8,465 bases of DNA from a bacterium (GCA_028711675.1 JAQTRT010000133.1:1-8465), one strand, 5' to 3'. Counted from the first letter of the stretch, positions 1-6,461 are shown. Numbers and translations: made by a program. The notes: generated by a model from the letters alone, not told the origin.

Positions 1-430
1 CATCCAGGAGCGAGGCCAGATGGTCCAGGTCAACGAATCCCTCATTATTCACTTTTACGTATTCGATCTTAAAACCGAGTTTCTCCAGGGCCCTGGCCGA
101 ATCAAGCACGGAAAAATGTTCGACCTGCGAAATGATGACCTTTTTCTTCGGGCCGGACAGAAAGGCTTTGGCTATGCCTTTCAGGGCCAGGTTATTTGCT
201 TCTGTCGCACCGGACGTAAAAACGATCTCATCAATCTTTGCATTGATCTTTTCAGCAAGGAGGAAACGCGCTTTATCGACCGCATCCTTGGCTTTGATCC
301 CGGGTGTGTGAGAGAACTGCGATGAGGCCACGGCATAGTCCTGAAGGAAATACCGGTTCATCTCCTCCGCGACGCGATCATCCACACGCGTGGTGGCGTT
401 ATTATCAAGATAAACGTCTCTTCTTTCCAT
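1..430 (-). CDS. Cysteine desulfurase (NifS/IscS-like, class V aminotransferase fold), N-terminal part, cut by left edge
   Basis: PLP-dependent enzyme expected to remove sulfur from L-cysteine, giving alanine and an enzyme-bound persulfide for Fe-S cluster or thio-cofactor synthesis. About 143 codons are visible. The start matches the family: YLDNNATTRVDDRV at residues 7-20, FTSGATEANNLALKGIA in the PLP phosphate-binding region, and VEHFSVLDSARALEKLGF carrying the conserved His. The PLP lysine and catalytic cysteine lie beyond the edge. The usual YGNPSS-H segment reads YAVASSQFSHTPG, a variant. The ATG at 430 is chosen because GGAG lies 6 nt upstream (440-437); an in-frame ATG at 442 has no good site. 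It is third in a minus-strand operon after tusA and the DsrE2-like gene, with a 50-nt gap, so sulfur hand-over to those carriers is likely. The family is firm; the exact subgroup (IscS, NifS or a dedicated partner) is not. Confidence 0.9.
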   Translation of the reverse strand, partial: MERRDVYLDNNATTRVDDRVAEEMNRYFLQDYAVASSQFSHTPGIKAKDAVDKARFLLAEKINAKIDEIVFTSGATEANNLALKGIAKAFLSGPKKKVIISQVEHFSVLDSARALEKLGFKIEYVKVNNEGFVDLDHLASLLD

Positions 431-480
431 GCTACACTCCATAATAAGAGAATCCCGCGTTCCTTCCGGTTATGATACCC

Positions 481-909
481 TTAAATGAACAGCGTAATGT
501 TTGAATCCTTTGCTTCATAACAGTATTTGCCCACGGTCCCGTAATCGCTCACCAGTTCCGGGTCCAGGTCTTTTTCTCTGATACCCATGAGCTGCATGGT
601 CATGCTGCAGGCAATGATCTTCCCTCCCAGCCTGCGGAAGCTCCGGGCCAGTTCACCGAGTTGAGCTATGTTATATTTTTTCATCTTGAGGTTGATCATC
701 CAGCGGCCCAGACCGAAAAAATTCATCCTGGAAAGAGGCGCTTTCCTGAATCCCCGCCTGGTCAGGGCTTTCAATCCCCAGAAAGTAAAAAAAACAGTGA
801 CAGGAACAGCCATGGCCAGGAAACCGTTCCCGATGATAAAAGCGCTCATGATCTTGTCAAAATCGCCGCTGTGAACGATAATGGTTGCCTTTTTATTCTC
901 CTGCGACAT
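481..909 (-). CDS. DsrE2-like sulfur carrier (DsrE/DsrF/DrsH superfamily)
   Basis: A 142-residue protein of the DsrE2 type, a family of small thiol proteins thought to carry sulfane sulfur and often encoded beside TusA. The N-terminus (KATIIVHSGDFDKIMSAF) gives the first beta strand and helix. Residues 24-47 (GNGFLAMAVPVTVFFTFWGL) are very hydrophobic, a known feature of DsrE2 that may mean membrane association. The C-terminal half has the conserved cysteine in GGKIIACSMTMQLMGI (Cys101), the expected persulfide site, and a second Cys130. The ribosome site AAGGAGAG (923-916) lies 6 nt before the ATG and overlaps the tusA stop codon, so translation of the two is probably coupled. The family is clear from the motif and length. 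The actual sulfur acceptor is inferred from context: TusA upstream, cysteine desulfurase downstream. Confidence 0.85.
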   Translation of the reverse strand: MSQENKKATIIVHSGDFDKIMSAFIIGNGFLAMAVPVTVFFTFWGLKALTRRGFRKAPLSRMNFFGLGRWMINLKMKKYNIAQLGELARSFRRLGGKIIACSMTMQLMGIREKDLDPELVSDYGTVGKYCYEAKDSNITLFI

Positions 910-921
910 ATTTCACTCTCC

Positions 922-1155
922 TTACACTCTAAAAATAATATACCAGTCCAGGCTGTTCAACATTCCTTTTTCCTCTATTTTGATGCCCATGGCTTCCAGG
1001 GCCATGGGTATCTCTTCAAAGGACGGCGGATGGTTCCCCGTGACTTTGATCACCTCGCCTTTTTTAGCCTTCATAATAGCTTCCCTTGTATGGACCAGGG
1101 GCATGGGACAGTTCTGCCCCGCGCAATCGACCAGATTATTTATCTTAAGTTCCAT
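922..1155 (-). CDS. tusA: TusA-family sulfurtransferase / sulfur carrier
   Basis: A 77-residue TusA (SirA/YedF-like) protein, the normal size for the family. It has the diagnostic CPxP motif in CAGQNCPMPLV, with Cys16 as the persulfide-bearing residue, then the two-layer alpha/beta pattern (TREAIMKAKKGEVIKV, ALEAMGI). TusA accepts sulfur from a cysteine desulfurase and passes it to tRNA thiolation, molybdenum cofactor or dissimilatory sulfur pathways; which applies here cannot be told. An extra Cys11 precedes the motif. AAAGGAGG (1168-1161) lies 5 nt before the ATG, a near-ideal ribosome site. It is the first gene of tusA - DsrE2 - cysteine desulfurase, driven by the promoter at 1220-1193. 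Only 12 nt separate it from the next gene. Confidence 0.93.
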   Translation of the reverse strand: MELKINNLVDCAGQNCPMPLVHTREAIMKAKKGEVIKVTGNHPPSFEEIPMALEAMGIKIEEKGMLNSLDWYIIFRV

Positions 1156-1169
1156 GGCCGCCTCCTTTA

Positions 1170-1192
1170 AATATCACCATTTTACTGATATT
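1170..1192 (-). promoter_or_regulatory. Palindromic operator candidate over the tusA transcription start
   Basis: Perfect 7-bp inverted repeat AATATCA - 9 nt - TGATATT (arms 1170-1176 and 1186-1192), directly downstream of the predicted -10 box and covering the predicted start site. A dimeric repressor bound here would block initiation. ArsR/SmtB and BigR/SqrR-type sulfur-sensing repressors use AT-rich imperfect palindromes of roughly this size, but no regulator gene is in the window and its identity is unknown. Confidence 0.4.
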
Positions 1193-1220
1193 AATGTAAC
1201 GACCAAAAAAGGAATGTCAA
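1193..1220 (-). promoter_or_regulatory. Sigma70-like promoter of the tusA operon
   Basis: On the minus strand a perfect -35 TTGACA (1220-1215) is followed after 16 nt by TACATT (1198-1193), 4 of 6 matches to TATAAT. Transcription would start near 1186, giving a leader of about 30 nt that holds the strong tusA ribosome site. The spacer includes a T-run. This is a consensus match only. Confidence 0.6.
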
Positions 1221-1240
1221 TAAAAAAATAGCGTCATTTT

Positions 1241-1255
1241 TCCATAAAGTATGGA
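1241..1255. terminator. Weak hairpin between ktrB and the tusA promoter
   Basis: TCCATA - AAG - TATGGA forms a 6-bp stem with a 3-nt loop in the 153-nt gap between the ktrB stop and the tusA start. On the plus strand it is followed by TTATTTTT; on the minus strand, the direction of ktrB transcription, an A-run follows and T's come only about 14 nt later. It is therefore a poor intrinsic terminator for ktrB, and some read-through into the tusA operon is possible. Confidence 0.25.
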
Positions 1256-1308
1256 TTATTTTTCTGGAATCAGAGGAAATCGATAAAAGCAGTACAGCTG
1301 AAGAATGA

Positions 1309-2730
1309 CTAACCCACAAAGATGTCTTCTTTGGGATAGCTGTAATCATGATTCTTTGGTTTTGAGATAAGGGTATAAGCAATGCTCAAGGGCCCCACTC
1401 TTCCGATGAACATGGTAATGATCAGTACTATCTTTCCTATTTTACTTAAATTAAAAGTGATCCCTGTGGAAAGGCCGGTATTCCCCAGAGCCGAGCATAT
1501 TTCAAACAAGCTCTGCGTATAAGTAGCGTTCTCCGTAATGGACAGGATGATGATGTCGACAAAAATGATCAGGATAAAGGAGATGAACACGATGACGGCA
1601 TTGGTGACACTTTTATCAGGTATCTCCCTTTTAAACACGTTATTCTTCCTGTCCCTTATCTTTGTCCAGAAAAGGATCACAAGGATGGCCAGTGTGGTTG
1701 TCTTGATCCCTCCCCCAGTGCTTCCCGGAGAAGCGCCCACGAACATCAGGAACATAAGGATCGTCAGGCCGGCAGAGCTCATTTTCCCTATATCGATGGT
1801 ATTAAATCCGTCTGTCGTGGAAGCAGAAACGGTCTGAAAGATGGAAGTGAGCCATTTCTGGTACAGGCTCATGGTCTGAGGCCATTTTTCGGAAAAAAAG
1901 ATCACAATAGTGCTGATGAGAATAACAGAGACCGTGACAACCAGGACGATCCTGCTGTGTAAGGACAATCTGGCAGGGAACTGTTTTTTAATCTTATTAA
2001 CGAGGCAGATGGTAAGGTCCCTCAGGACAAAGAATCCCAGACCGCCGAACAGAGAAATAATAATAACAGTAAAATTGACAAGGGAACTACTCCGGTACTT
2101 CATGAGGCTGTCTGGAAAAACAGAAAAACCCGCTGTGCAAAAAGTGGAGATAGAATGAAAGATCCCCAGATAAACAGAACGCAGAAAAGAATAGTCCTTT
2201 ATCCAGTACAGAGCAAGGATACATGCTCCAACACCCTCAAAAAAAAAAGTATATCCCAGGACCAGAAGAAAGAACTTTTTAAAAAAATACATGCTTGAAC
2301 CGGCCAGGGATTCCTTGGCCACGATCCTGGCCGGGAGCGGGATCCTGACCCCCAGGAGATACATAAAAAGCACGATAAAGCTCATATACCCCACTCCGCC
2401 GATCTGAAAAATGATAAGGAGCGTGACCTGCCCGAACAGGGAATAGTAGCTTCCGATATCAACCACTGTCAGACCGCTGGTACTGATGCCTGAGGTTGAG
2501 ATGAAAAGGCTGTCCAGGAAGGGCTGGGCCGTACCCCGGACTGATGAGACGGGCAGGGAGAGCACCCAGGCGCCAAAGAGAGTAATGAACATATACCCGA
2601 ATACCAGCCACTGGTAAGGCGTGATCTTCCTCAGGAGAGTGAAGAGTTTATCCCGGATATTGTCAAACAGCACAGGAAACCGGATCTTCATATCAGGGAT
2701 GTTAAGTATAACGGACTTTTCAGATATCAT
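1309..2730 (-). CDS. ktrB: Potassium uptake channel subunit, KtrB/TrkH family
   Basis: A 473-residue inner-membrane protein of the superfamily of K+ transporters (TrkH/KtrB/HKT). It contains the four expected membrane-pore-membrane repeats, each with the selectivity-filter glycine: STSGLT (Gly86), CTAGFS (Gly201), TTDGFN (Gly308) and GNTGLS (Gly419). The glycine-rich intramembrane gate loop GASPGSTGGGIKTTT is at 332-346, and the C-terminus YPKEDIFVG resembles KtrB endings. The length fits KtrB (about 450) with a short cytoplasmic N-terminal extension. No TrkA/KtrA (RCK) gating subunit is in the window. The ATG at 2730 has no clear ribosome site, and neither does the internal Met14, so the start is uncertain. 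It lies 106 nt downstream of a KdpE-like regulator on the same strand; the gap carries a KdpE-box-like sequence. K+ uptake is a firm family assignment; ion coupling (Na+ or H+) is unknown. Confidence 0.92.
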   Translation of the reverse strand: MISEKSVILNIPDMKIRFPVLFDNIRDKLFTLLRKITPYQWLVFGYMFITLFGAWVLSLPVSSVRGTAQPFLDSLFISTSGISTSGLTVVDIGSYYSLFGQVTLLIIFQIGGVGYMSFIVLFMYLLGVRIPLPARIVAKESLAGSSMYFFKKFFLLVLGYTFFFEGVGACILALYWIKDYSFLRSVYLGIFHSISTFCTAGFSVFPDSLMKYRSSSLVNFTVIIISLFGGLGFFVLRDLTICLVNKIKKQFPARLSLHSRIVLVVTVSVILISTIVIFFSEKWPQTMSLYQKWLTSIFQTVSASTTDGFNTIDIGKMSSAGLTILMFLMFVGASPGSTGGGIKTTTLAILVILFWTKIRDRKNNVFKREIPDKSVTNAVIVFISFILIIFVDIIILSITENATYTQSLFEICSALGNTGLSTGITFNLSKIGKIVLIITMFIGRVGPLSIAYTLISKPKNHDYSYPKEDIFVG

Positions 2731-2797
2731 AACATGTAAGCTACATCATCAAACAGAAAAAAGCAAATCAATAAAAGGTCAATAATGAAGGCGGGAA

Positions 2798-2814
2798 GCA
2801 TTAAAAAGTATAAA
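2798..2814 (-). promoter_or_regulatory. KdpE-box-like sequence upstream of ktrB
   Basis: The minus strand reads TTTATACTTTTTAATGC. Its first 12 bases equal the start of the E. coli kdpFABC KdpE site as I recall it (TTTATACTTTTTTTACA); the last five differ. A possible -35 TTGACC (2782-2777) lies 15 nt downstream, similar to the E. coli arrangement. No convincing -10 follows, which would suit an activator-dependent promoter. The match lies in AT-rich DNA, so chance is possible. Confidence 0.35.
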
Positions 2815-2836
2815 AAAAGGATAATTCATGAAGCGG

Positions 2837-3538
2837 TTACTTATCCGAGCGCAGACGGTATCCGATCCCCGGTTCGGTCAGGATACAGACCGGCCTGTCC
2901 GGGTCCGGCTCGATCTTGCTGCGTAAATTACTGATCGTTACGCGCAGAAGATGGAACACACCCTCCAGAGCCTCATCCTTGTTCCATACTTCCTGAAGGA
3001 TCTGTTTGTGGGTCAGTACCCTGCCGGCATGAAGGATAAGGAGCTTCAGGACATCATACTCGGTAGGTGTTAGATTAACCGGATTCCCGTTTACCAGTAC
3101 CTGCCGCTTGGTGATGTCGATCGCCAGTTTATCGACCTGATAAACCTCTTTCTGGTCAGCAGGCAGGAGCCGGCGCATCACAGCCTTTAACCGCGCCAGG
3201 AGCTCCGTGATACTGAACGGTTTGGTGAGGTAATCATCAGCCCCGGCATCCAGAGCAGCCACTTTGTCCGGGACCTCTTCCCTGACGGACAGGATGATGA
3301 TGGGTGTCTTGGCCCTTATGCGGATATCACGGATCACATCAAGACCATCCATGTCCGGAAGCCCGAGATCAAGGATAATAACATCCGGATGAAAAGAGAC
3401 GGAACCCTCCAGAACCTCCTTTCCTGTAGCTGCCTCAAAAATATCATATCCGCTGGAGGAAAGGGATATTTTAAGGAACTGCCTGATGGACCTCTCATCA
3501 TCCGCAATAAGGATTCGTATATTCTGGCTTTTCGGCAT
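2837..3538 (-). CDS. kdpE: KdpE-like response regulator (OmpR/PhoB class)
   Basis: A 233-residue two-component regulator. The receiver domain (about 6-120) has the acidic pair Asp13-Asp14, phospho-acceptor Asp57 in ILDLGLPDMDG, and Lys106 in TKPF. The C-terminal winged-helix DNA-binding domain (about 133-230) has LTPTEYDVLKLL and ends with HLLRVTISNLRSKIEPDP and ILTEPGIGYRL, strings characteristic of KdpE rather than general OmpR members. A TTG at 3544 would overlap the kinase stop, but the ATG at 3538 is preferred because AGGG sits 7 nt upstream, while for the TTG it would be only about 1 nt away. The gene begins 2 nt after the kinase stop codon, so the two are co-translated. The likely target is the downstream ktrB. 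No kdpFABC is present in the window, so the K+ role rests on similarity and context. Confidence 0.92.
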   Translation of the reverse strand: MPKSQNIRILIADDERSIRQFLKISLSSSGYDIFEAATGKEVLEGSVSFHPDVIILDLGLPDMDGLDVIRDIRIRAKTPIIILSVREEVPDKVAALDAGADDYLTKPFSITELLARLKAVMRRLLPADQKEVYQVDKLAIDITKRQVLVNGNPVNLTPTEYDVLKLLILHAGRVLTHKQILQEVWNKDEALEGVFHLLRVTISNLRSKIEPDPDRPVCILTEPGIGYRLRSDK

Positions 3539-3540
3539 GA

Positions 3541-5046
3541 TCAATCCCTTTTATCATCCAATGGAAGCGTGATCATAAAAGTAACTCCTTTATCCGGATT
3601 ATTCCTGACCGTGATCCGGCCGTTATGGGCTTCCACGATCCCTTTGCAGATGGAGAGCCCGAGTCCGGTCCCCGATATATTCTGCGGTTTCTCGGCCCTG
3701 TAGAATTTATCAAAAATCCGCTTGAGGTCATTGGGGGCAATACCGAAACCCTGGTCCTTGACCTCAATATCTATCTTGTTCCGGCCCGCAGCCGCTTTAA
3801 TATGGATGGGTGTGTCCGCCGGGGAATATTTAACGGCATTGTCAATGATATTGAAAAAAGCCTTCATCATGAAAGAAAAATCAACGGATATTTCCGGCAG
3901 GTCTTTCGGGATATCTATCCGGATAATCCTGTTCCCGGTCCTGTCCTTAAGCTGTTCCAGGGATGCTCCGATCAGGTCCCTTAATTCACATGGCTGTTTA
4001 TTGATCCGGAGCACGCCCGTTTCCATCTTGGTCATGTCCAGAAGATTTCCTACGATCCGGTTGAGCCGATCCGCATCCTCATTAGCTGTTTGCAGGAGCT
4101 CTTTCTGCGTTGCATGGTCCAATGCCGTACTGTTATCGAGAAGGGTCGTCAGGGTTCCTGTTATGGAGACCATAGGCGTACGAAGGTCATGGGAAATGGA
4201 GTTCAAAAGCGCTGCCTGGAGCTTTTCCGTCTGCCGCATAACCTCGATATGACGCGTTTCCTCAGCCAGCTTTGCCCGCTGAATGGCTATAGCAGCCTGG
4301 TTCACCAGGGCGTTCAGCAGGTCTTCCTCATCCGATGAAATGGCATCCCTTTCATCAGGAAAGCTCATACCCATGACCCCAATGACCTCCTGGGGTGTTT
4401 TGAACGGCACAAAGTACATTTTCCCCGGCCGGGTACTGTCCGTCCTTCCCCGGGATGATCTGGCATGATGAAAAACCCATACAGCCGTCTCTTTCTCATA
4501 TTCACCCAGGGGAAAACCGGGATCACGATTGTTGAGCTCCAGTGTTTCCCCGACAGGCAGATAAATGGCCACCGTACACTGAAAGATACGTCCGACATTT
4601 CTTTGAATGATCTCCAAAGCCTCTTCAAAGGTATTTGAGCCGGCCAGGTCATCACTTAAATGATACAGGGCTGATGCCCGTGCTTCCTGTTTCCGGGCCT
4701 GAATGGTCTGTTCCCTCATCCGGGAAGCTAATGTACTTACAATAAGCCCCACCACCAGAAAGACGAAGAAAGTAAATATATAATGGATACTGGCTATACT
4801 GAGAGTGAGAAAAGGCGGGACAAGAAAAAAATCAAAACAAAGCACGCCGAGGATCGAGGTGGTAAGAGCCGGGCCTTTTCCCCACCGGACAGCAGAGATC
4901 ACAATGACCAGCAGATAGAACATAACAATATTAGCCGGCTCAAGGTCTCTTTTAACAAACTCACCGAACACAGTGACCATCAGGACCAGGCTGATGCTGA
5001 CCAGATAAACACGGATCTTTTTTCCCTTGATCTTTATTTTTTTCAT
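3541..5046 (-). CDS. KdpD-like sensor histidine kinase lacking the N-terminal KdpD/Usp domains
   Basis: A 501-residue membrane kinase equivalent to the C-terminal half of KdpD (about 900 residues in E. coli). Order of parts: a short basic N-terminus; four membrane segments (about 13-31, 38-54, 60-78, 87-107) forming the DUF4118 domain, with FDFFLVPPFLTLSI close to KdpD; a GAF-like domain (about 125-258); a HisKA helix with phospho-acceptor His286 in SISHDLRTPM; and a HATPase domain with N box NIIDNAVKYSP, G1 DQGFGI, FDKFYR and G2 GTGLGLSI. The cytoplasmic KdpD and universal-stress domains are absent, so input must come through the membrane or GAF part. The ATG at 5046 is chosen because AAGGA lies 5 nt upstream; a TTG at 5061 would lie upstream of the predicted transcription start. 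It is the first gene of kinase - regulator - ktrB. Confidence 0.92.
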   Translation of the reverse strand: MKKIKIKGKKIRVYLVSISLVLMVTVFGEFVKRDLEPANIVMFYLLVIVISAVRWGKGPALTTSILGVLCFDFFLVPPFLTLSIASIHYIFTFFVFLVVGLIVSTLASRMREQTIQARKQEARASALYHLSDDLAGSNTFEEALEIIQRNVGRIFQCTVAIYLPVGETLELNNRDPGFPLGEYEKETAVWVFHHARSSRGRTDSTRPGKMYFVPFKTPQEVIGVMGMSFPDERDAISSDEEDLLNALVNQAAIAIQRAKLAEETRHIEVMRQTEKLQAALLNSISHDLRTPMVSITGTLTTLLDNSTALDHATQKELLQTANEDADRLNRIVGNLLDMTKMETGVLRINKQPCELRDLIGASLEQLKDRTGNRIIRIDIPKDLPEISVDFSFMMKAFFNIIDNAVKYSPADTPIHIKAAAGRNKIDIEVKDQGFGIAPNDLKRIFDKFYRAEKPQNISGTGLGLSICKGIVEAHNGRITVRNNPDKGVTFMITLPLDDKRD

Positions 5047-5065
5047 GCTGTTCCTTATCAATGGG

Positions 5066-5093
5066 AATATACTATGAATCCTGGTTTTGTCAA
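5066..5093 (-). promoter_or_regulatory. Sigma70-like promoter of the kinase operon
   Basis: On the minus strand a perfect TTGACA (5093-5088) is followed after 16 nt by TATATT (5071-5066). Transcription would begin near 5059, giving a leader of about 13 nt with the AAGGA ribosome site at 5056-5052. This position also argues against a TTG start at 5061. Confidence 0.65.
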
Positions 5094-5114
5094 TAACTTT
5101 ATGGAAAACATATT
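5087..5114 (+). promoter_or_regulatory. Possible promoter of the radical SAM gene, overlapping the divergent kinase promoter
   Basis: On the plus strand TTGTCA (5087-5092), 16 nt, then CATATT (5109-5114), 5/6 and 4/6 matches. The start would fall near 5121, just before the ATG at 5137. Its -35 box uses almost the same bases as the -35 box of the opposite kinase promoter, so the two promoters would compete. The match is weak. Confidence 0.3.
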
Positions 5115-5136
5115 TGATTCAGTTATCATCACTGGT

Positions 5137-6426
5137 ATGGAAAAGTTCGCCCTGGTCATCGCACCAAGCCTCTGGCCCGGCCTGCCCCTGCCCGGTGCCG
5201 GCTATCTTATGGAGAACCTCGGCCTCCATCATATAGAAACCGTTCTTTTTGATCTCAATATCCAATACTATAACCTGCTGAAAAAAGACAAAGGCACCCG
5301 CGCCTGGACAAGGGACCATTATTATTTTTCCGAAACTTTTTTCAACCGCATCTTAGCAGACCATCCCGGGCCGGTCCGGGAGATGATCCGGGAGATCAAG
5401 AACAGAAGGATCGATTCTATCGGATTCTCCGTTTACAGGACGAACCTCCTCTTTTCCCTCTCGCTCGCTTTTCTGTTGAAGCAGGAGCTTCCCGGGATCC
5501 GCATTATTTTCGGCGGCCCGGATACGGCTTTTCTGAAATATTCCAATCCGGATTATTTCAATACTCCCCTTGTGGACCACTACGTCATCGGTGAAGGCGA
5601 AAGAACCCTTCCCGGTCTGCTGTCTTCAGGGAACGCTCCCAAGACCATTGTTTCGGACCAGATCAAGGACCTGGATACACTCCCTTTTCCCCGTTACAGC
5701 CGGTTTACCCTGGACTCTTATTCCAGACCGGACAGCCTGGCCCTTCTCTTCAGCCGGGGATGCGTGAACCATTGTGAGTTCTGTTTTGAAAAACTCCTCT
5801 ATCCCTGTTATTACACACACAGTCCGGAATATATGATGGACCAGATCAATTTCCACGTCAGGGAACATAAAATCCGATGGTTCACGTTTTACGATTCCCT
5901 TTTTAACGGCCACACGGAAAAGCTGGCCCGGTTCCTGGAACTGATGGTACGGCACAGCCTCCCCATCACCTGGGACGCCCAGGTGAGCATCAGTCAAAAG
6001 ATGGAAAAGGATCTTCTCACGCTCATGAAAAAAAGCGGCTGCAACAACCTCTTCATCGGTCTGGAATCAGCCAGCCCCCGTGTCCTGAAAAGGATGAAAA
6101 AAAACTTCGGCCAGGCAGAAGCCGAAAACCTTATCCGGGAACTTCATGAGCAGAAGATCAGCTTTGAATTAAGCCTTATCCTGAACTATATTGATGAGAC
6201 AGACGAGGAACTGGAACAAACCCTGCAATTCCTCAAAAGAAACAAAATGTATATCACAAAAATAGCGCAGGTCAACCCTTATCTTCATTACCCGGGTACA
6301 GGCACGGATATTTCCCGGGGTTATGATCTCATCACGGGATTCAGTAAAGTCAAAAAGGTCATGCGGGTCCTCGAACAGGAAAAGATCAGGTTCACAAAGT
6401 CTTACATTAACAACCTGGCTGTCTGA
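5137..6426 (+). CDS. B12-binding-domain radical SAM protein, substrate unknown
   Basis: A 429-residue protein with the layout of class B (cobalamin-dependent type) radical SAM enzymes. The N-terminal Rossmann-like part begins KFALVIAPSLWPGLPLPGAGYL and continues with IIFGGP (about 126) and the GEGE signature at 152-155. The radical SAM core has the 4Fe-4S ligands Cys209, Cys213 and Cys216 in SRGCVNHCEFC, followed by WFTFYDSLFNG and GLESASPRVLKRMKK. A DxHxxG cobalamin-ligand motif is not visible, so B12 may bind base-off without a protein ligand or not at all. The start is uncertain: ATGs at 5074, 5101 and 5137 are in frame. 5137 is preferred because the fold starts right after it, the upstream codons are AT-rich unlike the gene, and they overlap the kinase promoter; however 5074 has a weak GGGA site and 5137 has none. 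The gene stands alone between unrelated operons, so neighbours give no substrate clue. Confidence 0.88.
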   Translation: MEKFALVIAPSLWPGLPLPGAGYLMENLGLHHIETVLFDLNIQYYNLLKKDKGTRAWTRDHYYFSETFFNRILADHPGPVREMIREIKNRRIDSIGFSVYRTNLLFSLSLAFLLKQELPGIRIIFGGPDTAFLKYSNPDYFNTPLVDHYVIGEGERTLPGLLSSGNAPKTIVSDQIKDLDTLPFPRYSRFTLDSYSRPDSLALLFSRGCVNHCEFCFEKLLYPCYYTHSPEYMMDQINFHVREHKIRWFTFYDSLFNGHTEKLARFLELMVRHSLPITWDAQVSISQKMEKDLLTLMKKSGCNNLFIGLESASPRVLKRMKKNFGQAEAENLIRELHEQKISFELSLILNYIDETDEELEQTLQFLKRNKMYITKIAQVNPYLHYPGTGTDISRGYDLITGFSKVKKVMRVLEQEKIRFTKSYINNLAV

Positions 6427-6436
6427 CCGGATCAGA

Positions 6437-6452
6437 ACAGCCCGTGGGCTGT
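6437..6452 (+). terminator. Hairpin after the radical SAM gene
   Basis: ACAGCC - CGTG - GGCTGT gives a perfect 6-bp, GC-rich stem with a 4-nt loop, 11 nt after the stop codon. No T-run follows, so it may slow or protect the transcript end rather than act as a classical intrinsic terminator. Confidence 0.35.
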
Positions 6453-6461
6453 GAATAAATC

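Noticed and set aside
20..325. Plus-strand 101-codon frame
   Set aside because: It is antisense to the clear cysteine desulfurase N-terminus.
661..1231. Plus-strand open frames opposite the DsrE2 and tusA genes
   Set aside because: They are shadows of two well-supported minus-strand genes and show no family resemblance or ribosome site.
2300..2334. 9-bp inverted repeat CCGGCCAGG / CCTGGCCGG within ktrB
   Set aside because: It lies in conserved coding sequence with a 17-nt spacer and no regulatory context; most likely due to codon choice.
3539..3544. TTG start for the response regulator overlapping the kinase stop
   Set aside because: The ribosome-binding sequence is properly spaced only for the ATG at 3538.
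4783..5136. N-terminal extension of the radical SAM open frame back to 4783
   Set aside because: It runs antisense through the kinase coding region and its promoter and gives a charged, composition-biased peptide, unlike the family start.
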